A stretch of DNA of 39,359 nucleotides from JAJXWB01 sp036796555. GTDB lineage: Bacteria > Pseudomonadota > Alphaproteobacteria > Rhizobiales > Beijerinckiaceae. Position numbers and translations under genes: made by a program. Of the stretch, positions 1 through 7,960 are shown one piece after another; positions within the stretch are counted from its first letter, which is position 1; the number at the start of each line of letters is the position of its first letter. Location of the stretch: assembly GCA_036796555.1 (NCBI GenBank), contig DAIRCS010000018.1:1-39359 (forward strand), given 5' to 3'. The notes under the pieces are model-generated. The model saw nothing but the letters and a program-made list of their open reading frames with translations. It was not told the DNA's origin and ran no database searches.

Positions 1-381
1 ACCGAGGGCTTCACCGGCAATATCGCGCTGAAGACGGCGGAAGGCACGGCCAAGCAGATCGCGCAATACATGCGCGACGCCTTCCGGTCGTCGCTCCTCT
101 CCAAGCTCGGCGCGCTGATGGCGCGCGGCGCCTTCCAGGCGCTGAAGGAGAAGATCGATCCGCGGCGCGTCAACGGCGGCCTGTTTCTCGGCCTCGACGG
201 CGTGATCATCAAGAGCCATGGCAGCATGGATTCCGTGGGTTTCGCCGGCGCGATCGAACTCGGCTACGACATGACGAAGCACAAGCTGCTCGACAAGATT
301 CGCGAGACCATCCTGCTTTCGAGCGAAGCCGAGGCCGGCGCGGCCGCGCAGCCGCTCGATGACGAAGACCACCGAGGATAG
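1..381 (+). CDS. plsX: Phosphate acyltransferase PlsX, C-terminal part (cut by window edge)
   Basis: The first 381 bases are open in frame 1 with no start, so the gene begins before the window. PlsX makes acyl-phosphate from acyl-ACP at the inner face of the membrane, the first step of phosphatidic acid synthesis by the PlsX/PlsY route. The visible tail has the family's late motifs: TEGFTGNIALKTAEG near the start, then a helix rich in Lys/Arg, and GGLFLGLDGVIIKSHGS followed by AIELGYDM. The C-terminus (residues after about 110 of the visible part) is acidic and variable. It is followed 9 bases later by fabH, and the plsX-fabH-ihfA order is the conserved arrangement in Rhizobiales, which supports the call. 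Confident despite truncation. Confidence 0.95.
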   Translation, partial: TEGFTGNIALKTAEGTAKQIAQYMRDAFRSSLLSKLGALMARGAFQALKEKIDPRRVNGGLFLGLDGVIIKSHGSMDSVGFAGAIELGYDMTKHKLLDKIRETILLSSEAEAGAAAQPLDDEDHRG

Positions 382-390
382 AACCGACCC

Positions 391-1389
391 ATGGCAGACG
401 GCGCAGGGAACAAGAACAAGGGCGAATTGCGCTCGGTCGTGCTGGGCGTCGGCTCCTATCTGCCGGCGCGGGTCCTGACCAACGAAGACCTCGAAAAGAT
501 GGTCGATACGACGTCCGAATGGATCGTGCAGCGCACGGGCATCCGCGAGCGCCATATCGCCGCCGAGGGCGAGACGACCTCGATGCTCGGCGTGAACGCC
601 GCGCGCGCCGCTCTGGAGAACGCCGGCGTCGAAGCGTCGAGCATCGATCTCGTCATCTGCGCGACCTCGACGCCCGACTATACGTTTCCCTCGACCGCCA
701 CGCAGATCCAGGCCGCGCTCGGCATTACCCATGGCGTCGCCTTCGACCTGCAGGCCGTGTGCTCCGGTTTCGTTTTCGCGGTCTCGACCGCCGACAAGTT
801 CCTGCGCTCCGGCTCGCACAAGCGCGCGCTCGTGATCGGCGCGGAAACCTTCTCGCGCCTGCTCGACTGGCAGGACAGGACGACCTGCGTGCTGTTCGGC
901 GACGGAGCGGGCGCGATCGTGCTGGAGGCGCAGCCGGAAAGGGCCGACGGGCGCGGCGTGTTGTCGACGCATCTGCGCTCCGACGGCCGCCACCGCGAAA
1001 AGCTCTACGTCGATGGCGGCCCGTCGAGCACGGGCACGGTCGGCCATCTGCGCATGGTCGGCAAGGACGTTTTCCGCCATGCGGTCGGGCAGGTGTCCGA
1101 CGTCGTGCTCGGCTGTTTCGCCGAGACCGGCATCGACGCCAAGACGCTCGACTGGTTCGTGCCGCACCAGGCCAATGCGCGCATCATCGACGCCTCGGCC
1201 GAGAAATTCGGCATTGCGCCGGAAAAGGTCGTGAAGACAGTCGCCCTGCACGCGAATACTTCAGCCGCCACCATTCCGCTGGCTCTCGACGTCGCGGTCC
1301 GGGACGGCCGGATCAAGCCCGGCCATGTCGTCATGATCGAGGCCGTCGGCGGCGGGTTTACGTGGGGCGCGGCCGTCATCAAATGGTGA
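391..1389 (+). CDS. fabH: 3-oxoacyl-ACP synthase III (KAS III)
   Basis: FabH condenses acetyl-CoA (or another short acyl-CoA) with malonyl-ACP to start fatty acid synthesis in the cytoplasm. The 332-residue protein has the full thiolase fold and catalytic triad: Cys124 in LQAVCSGF, His259 in VPHQANARI and Asn289 in HANTSAATIP. The usual YGNTSAA block is HANTSAA here, a conservative variation. The C-terminal GGGFTWGAAVIKW is typical. The protein is about ten residues longer at the N-terminus than many homologs (MADGAGNKNKGELRSVV), so the true start could be slightly downstream, but no better start with a ribosome site is visible. It lies 9 bases after plsX, so both are probably one transcript linking phospholipid and fatty acid synthesis. 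Confidence 0.96.
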   Translation: MADGAGNKNKGELRSVVLGVGSYLPARVLTNEDLEKMVDTTSEWIVQRTGIRERHIAAEGETTSMLGVNAARAALENAGVEASSIDLVICATSTPDYTFPSTATQIQAALGITHGVAFDLQAVCSGFVFAVSTADKFLRSGSHKRALVIGAETFSRLLDWQDRTTCVLFGDGAGAIVLEAQPERADGRGVLSTHLRSDGRHREKLYVDGGPSSTGTVGHLRMVGKDVFRHAVGQVSDVVLGCFAETGIDAKTLDWFVPHQANARIIDASAEKFGIAPEKVVKTVALHANTSAATIPLALDVAVRDGRIKPGHVVMIEAVGGGFTWGAAVIKW

Positions 1390-1577
1390 CATCGGCCGCG
1401 TCCGGTTTGACAATTGCCGGATTTCGCTTGCGATTCGGTCGCGGGCGCGCTTAATTACCAAGCAGATTTCGTCGATGGCGCGGGGGCGTGGATCGACGAG
1501 GCCCCAATTATCGCGGGCGCTCTCCGTCGGCCAGGACGGCAGAGTTATTCGTCTCTTTAATTTCATTGAGCTAAACA

Positions 1578-1931
1578 ATGGTCGCTGACGACAAGACTCC
1601 CAATTCATCCGATAATTCCCCCCGAACCGTGACCCGTGCGGACCTGGCCGACGCGGTCTATCGCGCGATCGGTCTTTCGCGCGTCGAATCCGCAGCCATG
1701 GTCGAAACGGTGCTTGGCGAAATTTCCGACGTCATCGCCGCCGGTGAGACCGTCAAGCTGTCGTCGTTCGGCTCGTTCATCGTGCGGGCCAAGGGCGAGC
1801 GGGTCGGCCGCAATCCCAAGACCGGCGTCGAAGCCTCGATCTCGCCGCGCCGCGTGATCGTCTTCAAGGCGTCTCACGTGCTGAAGGCGCGAATCAACGG
1901 GCAGGCGGTCGACGGCCTCGACGAGGACTGA
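1578..1931 (+). CDS. ihfA: Integration host factor subunit alpha
   Basis: IHF-alpha pairs with IHF-beta to bind and sharply bend DNA in recombination, replication and transcription. The 117-residue protein has the HU/IHF fold from about residue 18 (TVTRADLADAVYRAIGLSR), the core KLSSFGSFIVR and the signature GRNPKTG, whose proline intercalates between base pairs. The first 17 residues are a low-complexity lead not shared by all homologs. The 188-base gap before it contains no ORF I can support; it has a TTGACA at 1407-1412 but no convincing matching -10. Position after plsX-fabH and before a MerR gene is the standard alphaproteobacterial order. Confidence 0.96.
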   Translation: MVADDKTPNSSDNSPRTVTRADLADAVYRAIGLSRVESAAMVETVLGEISDVIAAGETVKLSSFGSFIVRAKGERVGRNPKTGVEASISPRRVIVFKASHVLKARINGQAVDGLDED

Positions 1932-1992
1932 AGGTCCGCGCCCGAGGGGCTAGAATAGGGGCGCCGAATCGCTTCGGCCGCGAGAGCCCCGC

Positions 1993-2466
1993 ATGGACAA
2001 GAGCCCCGACGCTTTCCGCACGATCAGCGAGGTCGCCGACGACCTCGGCCTGCCGCAGCACGTCCTGCGCTTCTGGGAGACGCGCTTCGCGCAGATCAAG
2101 CCGATGAAGCGCACCGGCGGCCGGCGCTACTATCGGCCGGACGATGTCGAACTCGTGCGCGCGATCAAGCATCTGCTCTACGGCGAGGGCTATACGATCA
2201 AGGGCGTGCAGCGCCTGTTCAAGGAAAACGGCGCGCGCGCCGTCGTGGCGGCCGTGCGCGGCGGCGTGGCGCTGGCGTCGGCGCAGACGGCGCTGACGCT
2301 CGGCGAGGATGACGACGACGAGGCGGAGGATGCAATCGAGCCCGCCGTCGCCGACGAACCGGCGTCCGCGCCCCCGCAAGCCATCGCAGCTTTACCGCAA
2401 CTTGCCGAAATCGCGCGCGAACTGGCGGAATGCGCGCGTATTCTGCGGGCGGCGCGATCGGGCTGA
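1993..2466 (+). CDS. MerR-family transcriptional regulator
   Basis: A 157-residue protein with a MerR-type winged helix at the N-terminus: TISEVADDLGLPQHVLRFWE is the helix-turn-helix, GGRRYYRPDDVELVRAIKHL the wing and following helix. Residues about 95 to 157 are alanine- and acid-rich and look disordered, ending in a Leu/Ala helix that may dimerise. No effector-binding cysteines are visible, so it is not a metal sensor of the MerR/CueR kind. This gene follows ihfA 61 bases downstream, as in many Rhizobiales genomes where it is annotated only as MerR family. Targets cannot be inferred from the window. Confidence 0.9.
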   Translation: MDKSPDAFRTISEVADDLGLPQHVLRFWETRFAQIKPMKRTGGRRYYRPDDVELVRAIKHLLYGEGYTIKGVQRLFKENGARAVVAAVRGGVALASAQTALTLGEDDDDEAEDAIEPAVADEPASAPPQAIAALPQLAEIARELAECARILRAARSG

Positions 2467-2484
2467 GAAAGGGCGGTTTGCGCG

Positions 2485-2513
2485 TTGCGCGTCGCAACCG
2501 GCTTCTCTATAAG
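2485..2513 (+). promoter_or_regulatory. Sigma-70-type promoter of tRNA-Pro
   Basis: TTGCGC at 2485-2490 and TATAAG at 2508-2513 are separated by 17 bases and end 9 bases before the mature 5' end of the tRNA. The spacing is ideal for a stable-RNA promoter. Read by eye; the -35 deviates from consensus at two or three positions. Confidence 0.5.
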
Positions 2514-2522
2514 CGGCGCAGT

Positions 2523-2600
2523 CGGAGTGTAGCGCAGCCCGGTTAGCGCACTTGTCTGGGGGACAAGGGGTCGTGGGTTCGAATCCCGCCACTCCGACCA
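2523..2600 (+). tRNA. tRNA-Pro, anticodon GGG
   Basis: The acceptor stem CGGAGTG (2523-2529) pairs with CACTCCG (2590-2596), followed by discriminator A and an encoded CCA (2598-2600). The anticodon stem CTTGT/ACAAG encloses the loop CTGGGGG, giving anticodon GGG at 2558-2560, which reads proline CCC codons. The T arm carries the usual GGTTCGAATCC. All parts of the cloverleaf are present. The sequence after the CCA becomes briefly AT-rich, but there is no integrase nearby, so the gene does not appear to host an island here. Confidence 0.97.
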
Positions 2601-2807
2601 TTTAATTTATTGAATTTGTTCAAGAAAAACACTCAGACCTATGGGGTCGAAGCGTGAACATTTGCGGCCTTCCGATCGGTCTTGCGACCCGGTCTGTTCC
2701 CCAAGCATTCACGACCGCTCGAGTCAGCCACAGAATCTGCGCACTCATGCAGACCGCGAAGGCGCCGCAAGTGCGCGAACGCCGCGCCGGCTTATTTCAT
2801 CGTGGTT
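2601..2807. other. Intergenic stretch after tRNA-Pro, no gene seen
   Basis: About 200 bases between the tRNA and the end of the converging secreted-protein gene. It begins with an AT-rich run (TTTAATTTATTGAATTTG) and then returns to mixed composition. Short ORFs here have no ribosome site or recognisable product, and I see no repeat or terminator hairpin of note. Confidence 0.6.
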
Positions 2808-3290
2808 TTATTTCGCGCAGAACACGGTCAGATAGAATGGCACGTTGGTCGCAGCGCCGGTGAGCGATTGCATGATGAGGAAGACGCCGTTCGTGTTTCC
2901 CGAACGCGGCTCCAGCGTTGTCGCCACATAGCCGGTGGCGTACGATGAAGCCGAGTAATAGCACTTCGACACGTCGCGGTTGAAGTCTACTTCGTAATTA
3001 CCTACGAAACTGGATAGCTGGGATGCGCCGGTGGCGCCGGCTCCCATTATGACTGTTCCCGCCGCGCTCACCTGCGCGGCCAGGAGAGCCATGCCGAGAT
3101 TGTTGTCGCCGGCCGCCGAGGGGACCGCGGCCGTCGGCGTCGCCGCCGGAGATGCTGCCGGAGGCGTCGCCGGTCTGGAGCCGGGCGCGTTGTGAGGGTC
3201 GGGCGTTAGAGGCTGCGCATAGGCAAGCGAAGCGGTGAGGAAAATAGCGCCCAGCGCGCCGCGCGCGCACCAACGAGAGAATTTGCTCAT
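2808..3290 (-). CDS. Small secreted protein of unknown function
   Basis: A 160-residue protein with a clear Sec signal: basic MSKFSRWCAR, hydrophobic GALGAIFLTASL, cleavage after AYA. A Pro/Ala-rich linker (about residues 28-58) leads to a compact C-terminal domain of about 100 residues with two cysteines (110 and 158) that could form one disulfide, and small glycine-rich segments (GAGATGASQLSSFVG). The start is supported by GGAGG at 3298-3302, eight bases upstream of ATG. I do not recognise the family. It may be cotranscribed with the small ORF at 3456-3539 on the same strand. No homolog elsewhere in the window. Confidence 0.7.
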   Translation of the reverse strand: MSKFSRWCARGALGAIFLTASLAYAQPLTPDPHNAPGSRPATPPAASPAATPTAAVPSAAGDNNLGMALLAAQVSAAGTVIMGAGATGASQLSSFVGNYEVDFNRDVSKCYYSASSYATGYVATTLEPRSGNTNGVFLIMQSLTGAATNVPFYLTVFCAK

Positions 3291-3455
3291 GTGAACCTCC
3301 GGAAATTTCGGGTTTGTCCGCCGTCCGTCCGTCAGGGGCGGCAGGCGACGATTCGATCGTTCCTGCCTTCAGGGCCGCAAGTATCGATCGGTCGCATAAG
3401 CTTGACATTGCATGCGCCCGTCGTCGCAACGGCGGCCGATACGACGCCATCGCTG

Positions 3456-3539
3456 TCAGTAAGGCGCAAGCGCCGCGAGAACGAGCGTGGTGGATGCGGC
3501 GCGAAGCGCCGTCCGGTTCAATCGCAGGGCAGTATTCAT
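3456..3539 (-). CDS. 27-residue signal-like small ORF, possibly a frameshifted secreted protein
   Basis: ATG at 3537-3539 is preceded at ideal distance by GGAGG (3545-3549). The encoded peptide begins MNTALRLNRTALRAASTTLV and ends LAALAPY; it has the basic-then-hydrophobic plan of a signal peptide and stops at 3456. In the +1 frame the strand stays open to a stop at 3332-3334 and would encode a mature-like tail (TDSDGVVSAAVATTGACNV and more, three cysteines). A single indel near 3460 would therefore join a signal peptide to a small secreted domain of about 40 residues, giving a protein of about 68 residues just upstream of the secreted-protein gene at 2808-3290. Either this is a true short peptide gene or a broken one; the call rests on the ribosome site and composition only. 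Confidence 0.35.
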   Translation of the reverse strand: MNTALRLNRTALRAASTTLVLAALAPY

Positions 3540-3957
3540 GACGTCCTCCGCCATTGGCCACATCAGCGTAGAACTCCGGGCGCCGGGCGCGCAATTTAGC
3601 GTTTTCGACAGATAGAGGAAGTTCGATTACTGGACTTTTGCTTGGCGGGGCGCGTCGCGAGGGGCGAGCGCGGAAAGGGCGTGGAGCGGGAGGGGCGCCG
3701 GTGGCGCCGGACGGGTCTGGCGGGAAAATTCCGGCGCCGGTCAGGCCCCGAACGGAAACGGCCGACCTGTACATCCGAGGTCGACCGTTCGTATCGCCAT
3801 CCGTTGGAAGCGGCGAATCATTGGATTAGAATCGCGTTCGGCGAATCCGTCAAGAGTCAATGGACTGGACGCAACCCTCCACTGCGGTTTGCATTCACGC
3901 CCTTTGTCCGGCGTCGTGATACGGGATATGAAGATCGCGCGGTTTCGGGGACGGCGG
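3540..3957. other. Gene-poor stretch of 418 bases
   Basis: Open frames cross this stretch on both strands but show no ribosome site, no recognisable motif and unlikely amino acid composition (Arg/Gly-rich read-through). It lies between divergently oriented genes, so promoters for both sides probably sit here, but none is clear enough to place. Confidence 0.5.
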
Positions 3958-4236
3958 ATGTTTGGACCCTTTTTCAAGATGGGCATGGACATGACCATGC
4001 TGGCGCTCGAGGCGCAGCAGGTCATCGCGCTGCGGCTGACGCGCCTTGCGCTCGGCGGCCCCGCCGTGGCGGCGCGCGAGACGCGGCGCATGGTGTCGGA
4101 AAAGGCGGTCGCGGCTGTCGAGACCGGGCTGCATCTGGCGGCCGGCGGCAGCGCGCACAAGGTGGTGCGCAACTACCGGCGCAAGGTGCAGGCGAACCGC
4201 GACCGGCTTTCCGCCAATGTGACGGGCCGGCGCTGA
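3958..4236 (+). CDS. Small conserved phasin-like protein
   Basis: A 92-residue, mainly helical protein: MFGPFFKMGMDMTMLALEAQ, then QVIALRLTRLALGG, a middle helix with RRMVSEKAVAAVETGLHLA and a basic C-terminus (KVVRNYRRKVQANRDRL). The pattern, an amphipathic helix with EAQ-VI-LRL followed by MV-EK, is that of small phasin-like hypothetical proteins I know from Rhizobiales; function unproven. The start was chosen at 3958 because of the purine-rich GGGGACGG just upstream; an ATG at 3928 and a TTG at 3889 are also in frame. Its TGA overlaps the likely CTG start of the next gene (CTGA), so the two are probably translationally coupled. Confidence 0.6.
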   Translation: MFGPFFKMGMDMTMLALEAQQVIALRLTRLALGGPAVAARETRRMVSEKAVAAVETGLHLAAGGSAHKVVRNYRRKVQANRDRLSANVTGRR

Positions 4237-5102
4237 GCGACGTCGCGCTTCGCCGCGGAGGAGCGCGCCTGCGGCTGGCGTTGCGCGGCGCCGAGCCGCT
4301 GGCGTGGTCGGTCGGCGATCTCGATCTTCTCTGGCGGGCCGATCCGGCCGTCTGGGCGCAGACGGCGCCGATCCTGTTTCCCGTCGTCGGCTGGACGCGC
4401 AACGGCGAAATCCGCCACCACGGGCGGAGCTATCCCTTGGGCCTGCATGGCTTTGCGGCGGCCCGCACATTCGCGCCGGTCGAGCAGGGCGAGGATTTCG
4501 CGCGGCTGCGGCTCGCGGCCGACGATGAGACGCGCGCGCTCTATCCGTTCGAATTCCGGCTGGACGCCATCTACAGGCTGGAAGAGAACGCGCTCGTCTG
4601 GGCGTTGGAGGCGACCAATCTCGGCGACGCGCCGATGCCTTATGCGCTCGGCCTGCATCCCGGGTTCCGCTGGCCGCTCGCGGGCTCGAACAAGCCGCAC
4701 GCCTTCGTTTTCGACGCGCCGGAGCGCGCCGCCGTTCCCGTGATCGCGCCGGGCGGACTGTTCTCGACGGAACGCCGCCCGATCCCGCTGGAGGGACGCA
4801 GGCTGGCGCTCACGCCGGAACTGATGGCGCAGGAGGCCTTGTGCTTCCTCGAGATCGCCAGCATGGGCGCCGTTTTCGACAATGGCGCGGGAACGCGGTT
4901 GCGCGTGGAGCTCGACGACTTTCCGCATCTGGCGCTGTGGGCGCGCCCGCCCGCGCCGTTCCTGTGCATCGAGGCCTGGACCGGGCACGGCGATCCCGTG
5001 GGCTTTGCGGGCGAATTGTCCGACAAGCCCTCGATGCGGCTGCTCGCGCCGGGCGCGACCGCCCGCCACGCCGCGCGCTTTTCTCTGGAAAGGCTGGCGT
5101 GA
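4233..5102 (+). CDS. Aldose 1-epimerase-family protein (GalM-like)
   Basis: Aldose epimerases interconvert alpha and beta anomers of free sugars; this 289-residue form belongs to the shorter YeaD/LacX-type branch. The galactose-mutarotase fold is seen in APILFPVVGWTRNGEIRHHG, YPLGLHGFAA (first catalytic-site His), then PYALGLHPGFRWPL with a second His, and a late LCIEAWTGHGDP, with the Glu expected for the base. The family needs the strand ARLRLALRGAEPLAWSV near its N-terminus, yet no ATG, GTG or TTG lies before it in frame; the only sensible start is CTG at 4233, in a CTGA overlap with the preceding stop. A base change from ATG would explain it. The true sugar substrate is unknown. Confidence 0.8.
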   Translation: MSDVALRRGGARLRLALRGAEPLAWSVGDLDLLWRADPAVWAQTAPILFPVVGWTRNGEIRHHGRSYPLGLHGFAAARTFAPVEQGEDFARLRLAADDETRALYPFEFRLDAIYRLEENALVWALEATNLGDAPMPYALGLHPGFRWPLAGSNKPHAFVFDAPERAAVPVIAPGGLFSTERRPIPLEGRRLALTPELMAQEALCFLEIASMGAVFDNGAGTRLRVELDDFPHLALWARPPAPFLCIEAWTGHGDPVGFAGELSDKPSMRLLAPGATARHAARFSLERLA

Positions 5103-5180
5103 CCTGCGTCGCCGCGCTTGGCGCCGTCGCGCCCGTCTGACAGAAGACGCGCGACGAAGCCCACCAGCGCGAGCCACGAC

Positions 5181-6110
5181 ATGAGCGATTTCCTGCGGCA
5201 ATCCGACAGACGAGCCCTCGTCATCGACGGCAAGATCGCGGCCGCCGGCGTGGTGGAGGAAACGCGCGCGAAGGCGCAGGCGCTGATCGCGCGGGGCGTG
5301 ACGCCCGGCCTCGCGGTCGTGCTCGTCGGCGACGATCCGGCGAGCGGCGTCTACGTCCGCTCCAAGAGCCGCATGGCGGAACAACTCGGCTTCCATTCCG
5401 TGCAGCACAACCTGCCGGCGAACGTATCGCAGGGCGAGCTCAACGCGCTCGTCGAGGCGCTCAACGCCGATCCGAAGATTCACGGCATTCTCGTGCAACT
5501 GCCGCTGCCGAAGGGCCTCGATACGGCGGATGCGCTGGAGCGGATCGATCCGCGCAAGGACGTCGACGGCATTCACCCCGTCAACGCCGGCCTGCTGGCG
5601 ACCGGCGCGATCGCGCGCGCGCTCGTGCCCTGCACGCCGTTCGGCTCGATGCAACTGATCGAGCGCACGGCCGCCGCGCTCGGCCGCAAGGTGGAAGGGG
5701 CGGAAGCCGTCGTCATCGGCCGCTCGAACCTGATGGGCAAGCCGATGGCGCAATTGCTGCTGGCCGCCAACGCGACCGTGACCATGGCGCATTCGCGCAC
5801 GCGCGACCTCGCTTCCGTCGTGCGCCGCGCCGACATCGTCGTCGCCGCCGTCGGCCAGCCCGACATGGTGCGCGGCGACTGGATCAAGGAGGGCGCGATC
5901 GTCATCGACGTCGGCATCAACCGCGTGTCGACGGCCGACGGCAAGTATCGCCTGACCGGCGACGTCGCCTACGCGGAAGCGCTCGAGCGCGCCGCGGCCA
6001 TCACGCCCGTGCCCGGCGGCGTCGGTCAGATGACCGTGCCGCTTCTGATGGCCAATACGGTGGAAGCCGCACGCCGCGCGAGCGCCGGGGAAAGCCGCGC
6101 CGGCGCATAA
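5181..6110 (+). CDS. folD: Bifunctional methylenetetrahydrofolate dehydrogenase/cyclohydrolase
   Basis: FolD oxidises 5,10-methylene-THF with NADP and hydrolyses the product to 10-formyl-THF in the cytoplasm, supplying one-carbon units. The 309-residue protein has GLAVVLVGDDPASGVYVRSK (catalytic Tyr and Lys of the family), ILVQLPLPKGLD, KDVDGIHPVN, PCTPFG and the Rossmann loop VVIGRSNLMGKPMAQLLL, then VAAVGQPDMV and ITPVPGGVGQMTVPLL near the end. All conserved blocks are intact. ATG at 5181 fits the family start (MSDFLRQSD precedes the first strand); an upstream in-frame extension to 5118 has no support. It sits 78 bases after the epimerase gene. Confidence 0.96.
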   Translation: MSDFLRQSDRRALVIDGKIAAAGVVEETRAKAQALIARGVTPGLAVVLVGDDPASGVYVRSKSRMAEQLGFHSVQHNLPANVSQGELNALVEALNADPKIHGILVQLPLPKGLDTADALERIDPRKDVDGIHPVNAGLLATGAIARALVPCTPFGSMQLIERTAAALGRKVEGAEAVVIGRSNLMGKPMAQLLLAANATVTMAHSRTRDLASVVRRADIVVAAVGQPDMVRGDWIKEGAIVIDVGINRVSTADGKYRLTGDVAYAEALERAAAITPVPGGVGQMTVPLLMANTVEAARRASAGESRAGA

Positions 6111-6199
6111 GGCCGGGTCTGCAACGCCGTAGACGGGCCGTCCGCGTCTGATACATTTGCCCCGGTCGCCACGGGGGCGGCGTGTTAGCTGGAACGGCC

Positions 6200-6889
6200 A
6201 TGCAAAGTCTTGCCCGTCATCCCTTCTTCAAGGATGTCGCCGGTTTCGATTTCGACAAGTTCGACCGTCGCGTCCTCTGGAAGAAATGCGACGACGGCGA
6301 GACCATCGTCGATTTCGAGGACAAGTCCACCGACGTCTATTTTCTCGTCTCCGGCGACGTGCGCGTTCTTCTGCGCACCGCGGCGGGCAAGGAAGTCATC
6401 CTCGCCGACATCAAGGCCGGCGAATTCTTCGGCGAAATGTCGGCCATCGACAGCATCGAACGCTCCGCCAACGTCACCGCCTTGACCAAGGCGGAAGTCG
6501 CGATCATGAGCTCGGCGGTCTTTCGCGAGATCCTGTTCAGCAACCAGCACGCCTGCGACAAGGTCATGCGGCTCCTGACGCATCGCGTGCGCGACGTGAA
6601 TACGCGGCTCGCCGAGATGGCGATCTTCGATCTGCGGCATCGGCTCTATTCGGAACTGCTTCGCTCCTCGCATGCGCGTCCCGGCCGTCCCGGCGAGCGC
6701 GTCGTCACGCCGCCGCCGTTCCATCACGTGGTCGCCGCGCGCATCGGCTGCCGGCGCGAGCAGGTGACGCGTGAGCTCTCGACCATGACGCACGAGGGCC
6801 TGATCGAGAAGACGCGCGGCGCGCTGGTGCTGCTCAAGCCGCAGGTGCTGGAAGCGCGCCTGCACGAGGCGATGCGCGAGGGCGATTGA
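6200..6889 (+). CDS. Crp/Fnr-family transcriptional regulator
   Basis: A 229-residue regulator with a cyclic-nucleotide-binding beta-roll (about residues 10-125) and a C-terminal winged helix. GEFFGEMSAIDSIERSANVT matches the phosphate-binding cassette of cAMP receptors, keeping the Glu and the Arg-Ser pair, so nucleotide binding is plausible. No cluster of N-terminal cysteines is present, so it is not an oxygen sensor of the FNR kind. The DNA-reading helix is in VAARIGCRREQVTRELSTM. ATG at 6200 is preferred over a GTG at 6182 because a GGAA lies just upstream and the family begins near this point. Its TGA is followed with no gap by the TTG start of the ABC ATPase, so it is probably in the same transcript and may control it. 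Confidence 0.88.
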   Translation: MQSLARHPFFKDVAGFDFDKFDRRVLWKKCDDGETIVDFEDKSTDVYFLVSGDVRVLLRTAAGKEVILADIKAGEFFGEMSAIDSIERSANVTALTKAEVAIMSSAVFREILFSNQHACDKVMRLLTHRVRDVNTRLAEMAIFDLRHRLYSELLRSSHARPGRPGERVVTPPPFHHVVAARIGCRREQVTRELSTMTHEGLIEKTRGALVLLKPQVLEARLHEAMREGD

Positions 6890-7960
6890 TTGCAGCCAAC
6901 GCCGATTCTTCAGTTCGAGCATGTCTCGAAGCGCTTTGGCGCGACTGTCGCGGTGGAGGGCGTGTCGGTCGCCGTGGCGCCGGGCGAGTTCTTCGCGCTG
7001 CTGGGGCCGTCGGGCTGCGGCAAGACCACGTTGATGCGCATGGCGGCGGGCTTCGAACGGCCTGACGAAGGCCGCGTGCTGATCGCCGGCGCGGACGCGA
7101 CCGCCGTTCCGCCGCACAAGCGGCCCGTCAACATGATGTTCCAGTCCTACGCGCTGTTTCCGCACATGAGCGTTGCCGACAATATCGCCTTCGGCCTCAA
7201 GGCGGCGGGGTTCGCGCGCGACGCCGTCGCCGCGCGCGTGGCCGAGATGGTGCGGCTCGCGCAATTGCAGGGTCTCGAGAAACGCAAGCCGCACCAGCTC
7301 TCCGGCGGCCAGAAGCAGCGCACGGCGCTCGCGCGCGCGCTGGCGCGCGGCACGAAGCTGCTGCTGCTCGACGAGCCGCTCGGGGCTCTGGATCGGAAAT
7401 TGCGTGAAGAGACGCAGTTCGAGCTGATGGACATCCAGAAGCGGCTGGGCGCCGCCTTCGTCGTCGTCACGCACGATCAGGACGAGGCCATGTCCATGGC
7501 CAACCGCATCGCCGTGATGCGCGCGGGCAAGATCGAGCAGATCGGCTCGCCCGCCGACATCTACGAGCGCCCGCGCTCGCGCTACGTCGCCGAGTTCATC
7601 GGCGAGATCAACATTTTCGAAGGACGCGCGTCGCGCGCGGGCGATGCGCTGCGGCTCGAGACGCCGGAAGGCTTGATCGAGGCCCCGATGCCTTGCGCGC
7701 TCACCGAGGGCGCGACGGTCGCCGTCGCCGTGCGGCCCGAGCGCATGCGCCTTGCATCCGCCGGCGAGCGGGGCGCCAATCGCCTTGCGGGCGTCGTGCA
7801 TGATTTCGCCTATCGCGGCGACCGTCGCGTTTTTCGCGTGCGCCTGAACTCCGGCGCTCTTGCCCGCGTCGCCGCGTCGTCGGCGCAGTCTGCGCCGCAG
7901 CCGGGCGAGGCCGTGACTGTCGCCTTCGATGCGGCGGATTGCGTGGCGCTCGATGCCTAG
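6890..7960 (+). CDS. ABC transporter ATP-binding protein, spermidine/putrescine (PotA) type
   Basis: A 356-residue ATPase that would power import of a small solute, by family usually a polyamine. Walker A GPSGCGKTT (39-47), Q-loop FQSYALFPHMS, signature LSGGQKQR (from 137), Walker B LLLLDEPLGALD (157 on) and the switch VTHDQDEA are intact. After residue 240 a TOBE regulatory domain follows (VRPERMRLA). The start is TTG at 6890, directly after the TGA of the Crp-type gene (TGATTG), a tight coupling arrangement. The last 8 bases overlap the next gene. No periplasmic binding protein gene is found in this operon, so the substrate must be supplied by one elsewhere and specificity is unproven. Confidence 0.93.
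   Translation: MQPTPILQFEHVSKRFGATVAVEGVSVAVAPGEFFALLGPSGCGKTTLMRMAAGFERPDEGRVLIAGADATAVPPHKRPVNMMFQSYALFPHMSVADNIAFGLKAAGFARDAVAARVAEMVRLAQLQGLEKRKPHQLSGGQKQRTALARALARGTKLLLLDEPLGALDRKLREETQFELMDIQKRLGAAFVVVTHDQDEAMSMANRIAVMRAGKIEQIGSPADIYERPRSRYVAEFIGEINIFEGRASRAGDALRLETPEGLIEAPMPCALTEGATVAVAVRPERMRLASAGERGANRLAGVVHDFAYRGDRRVFRVRLNSGALARVAASSAQSAPQPGEAVTVAFDAADCVALDA

Noticed and set aside
2523..2807. tRNA-Pro as an integration site for an island
   Set aside because: No integrase and no repeat of the tRNA 3' end were found downstream within the window.
6158..6180. Hairpin GCCCCG/CGGGGG between folD and the Crp-type gene
   Set aside because: Short stem, no U run, and it lies close to the start of the next gene; may be chance in GC-rich DNA.
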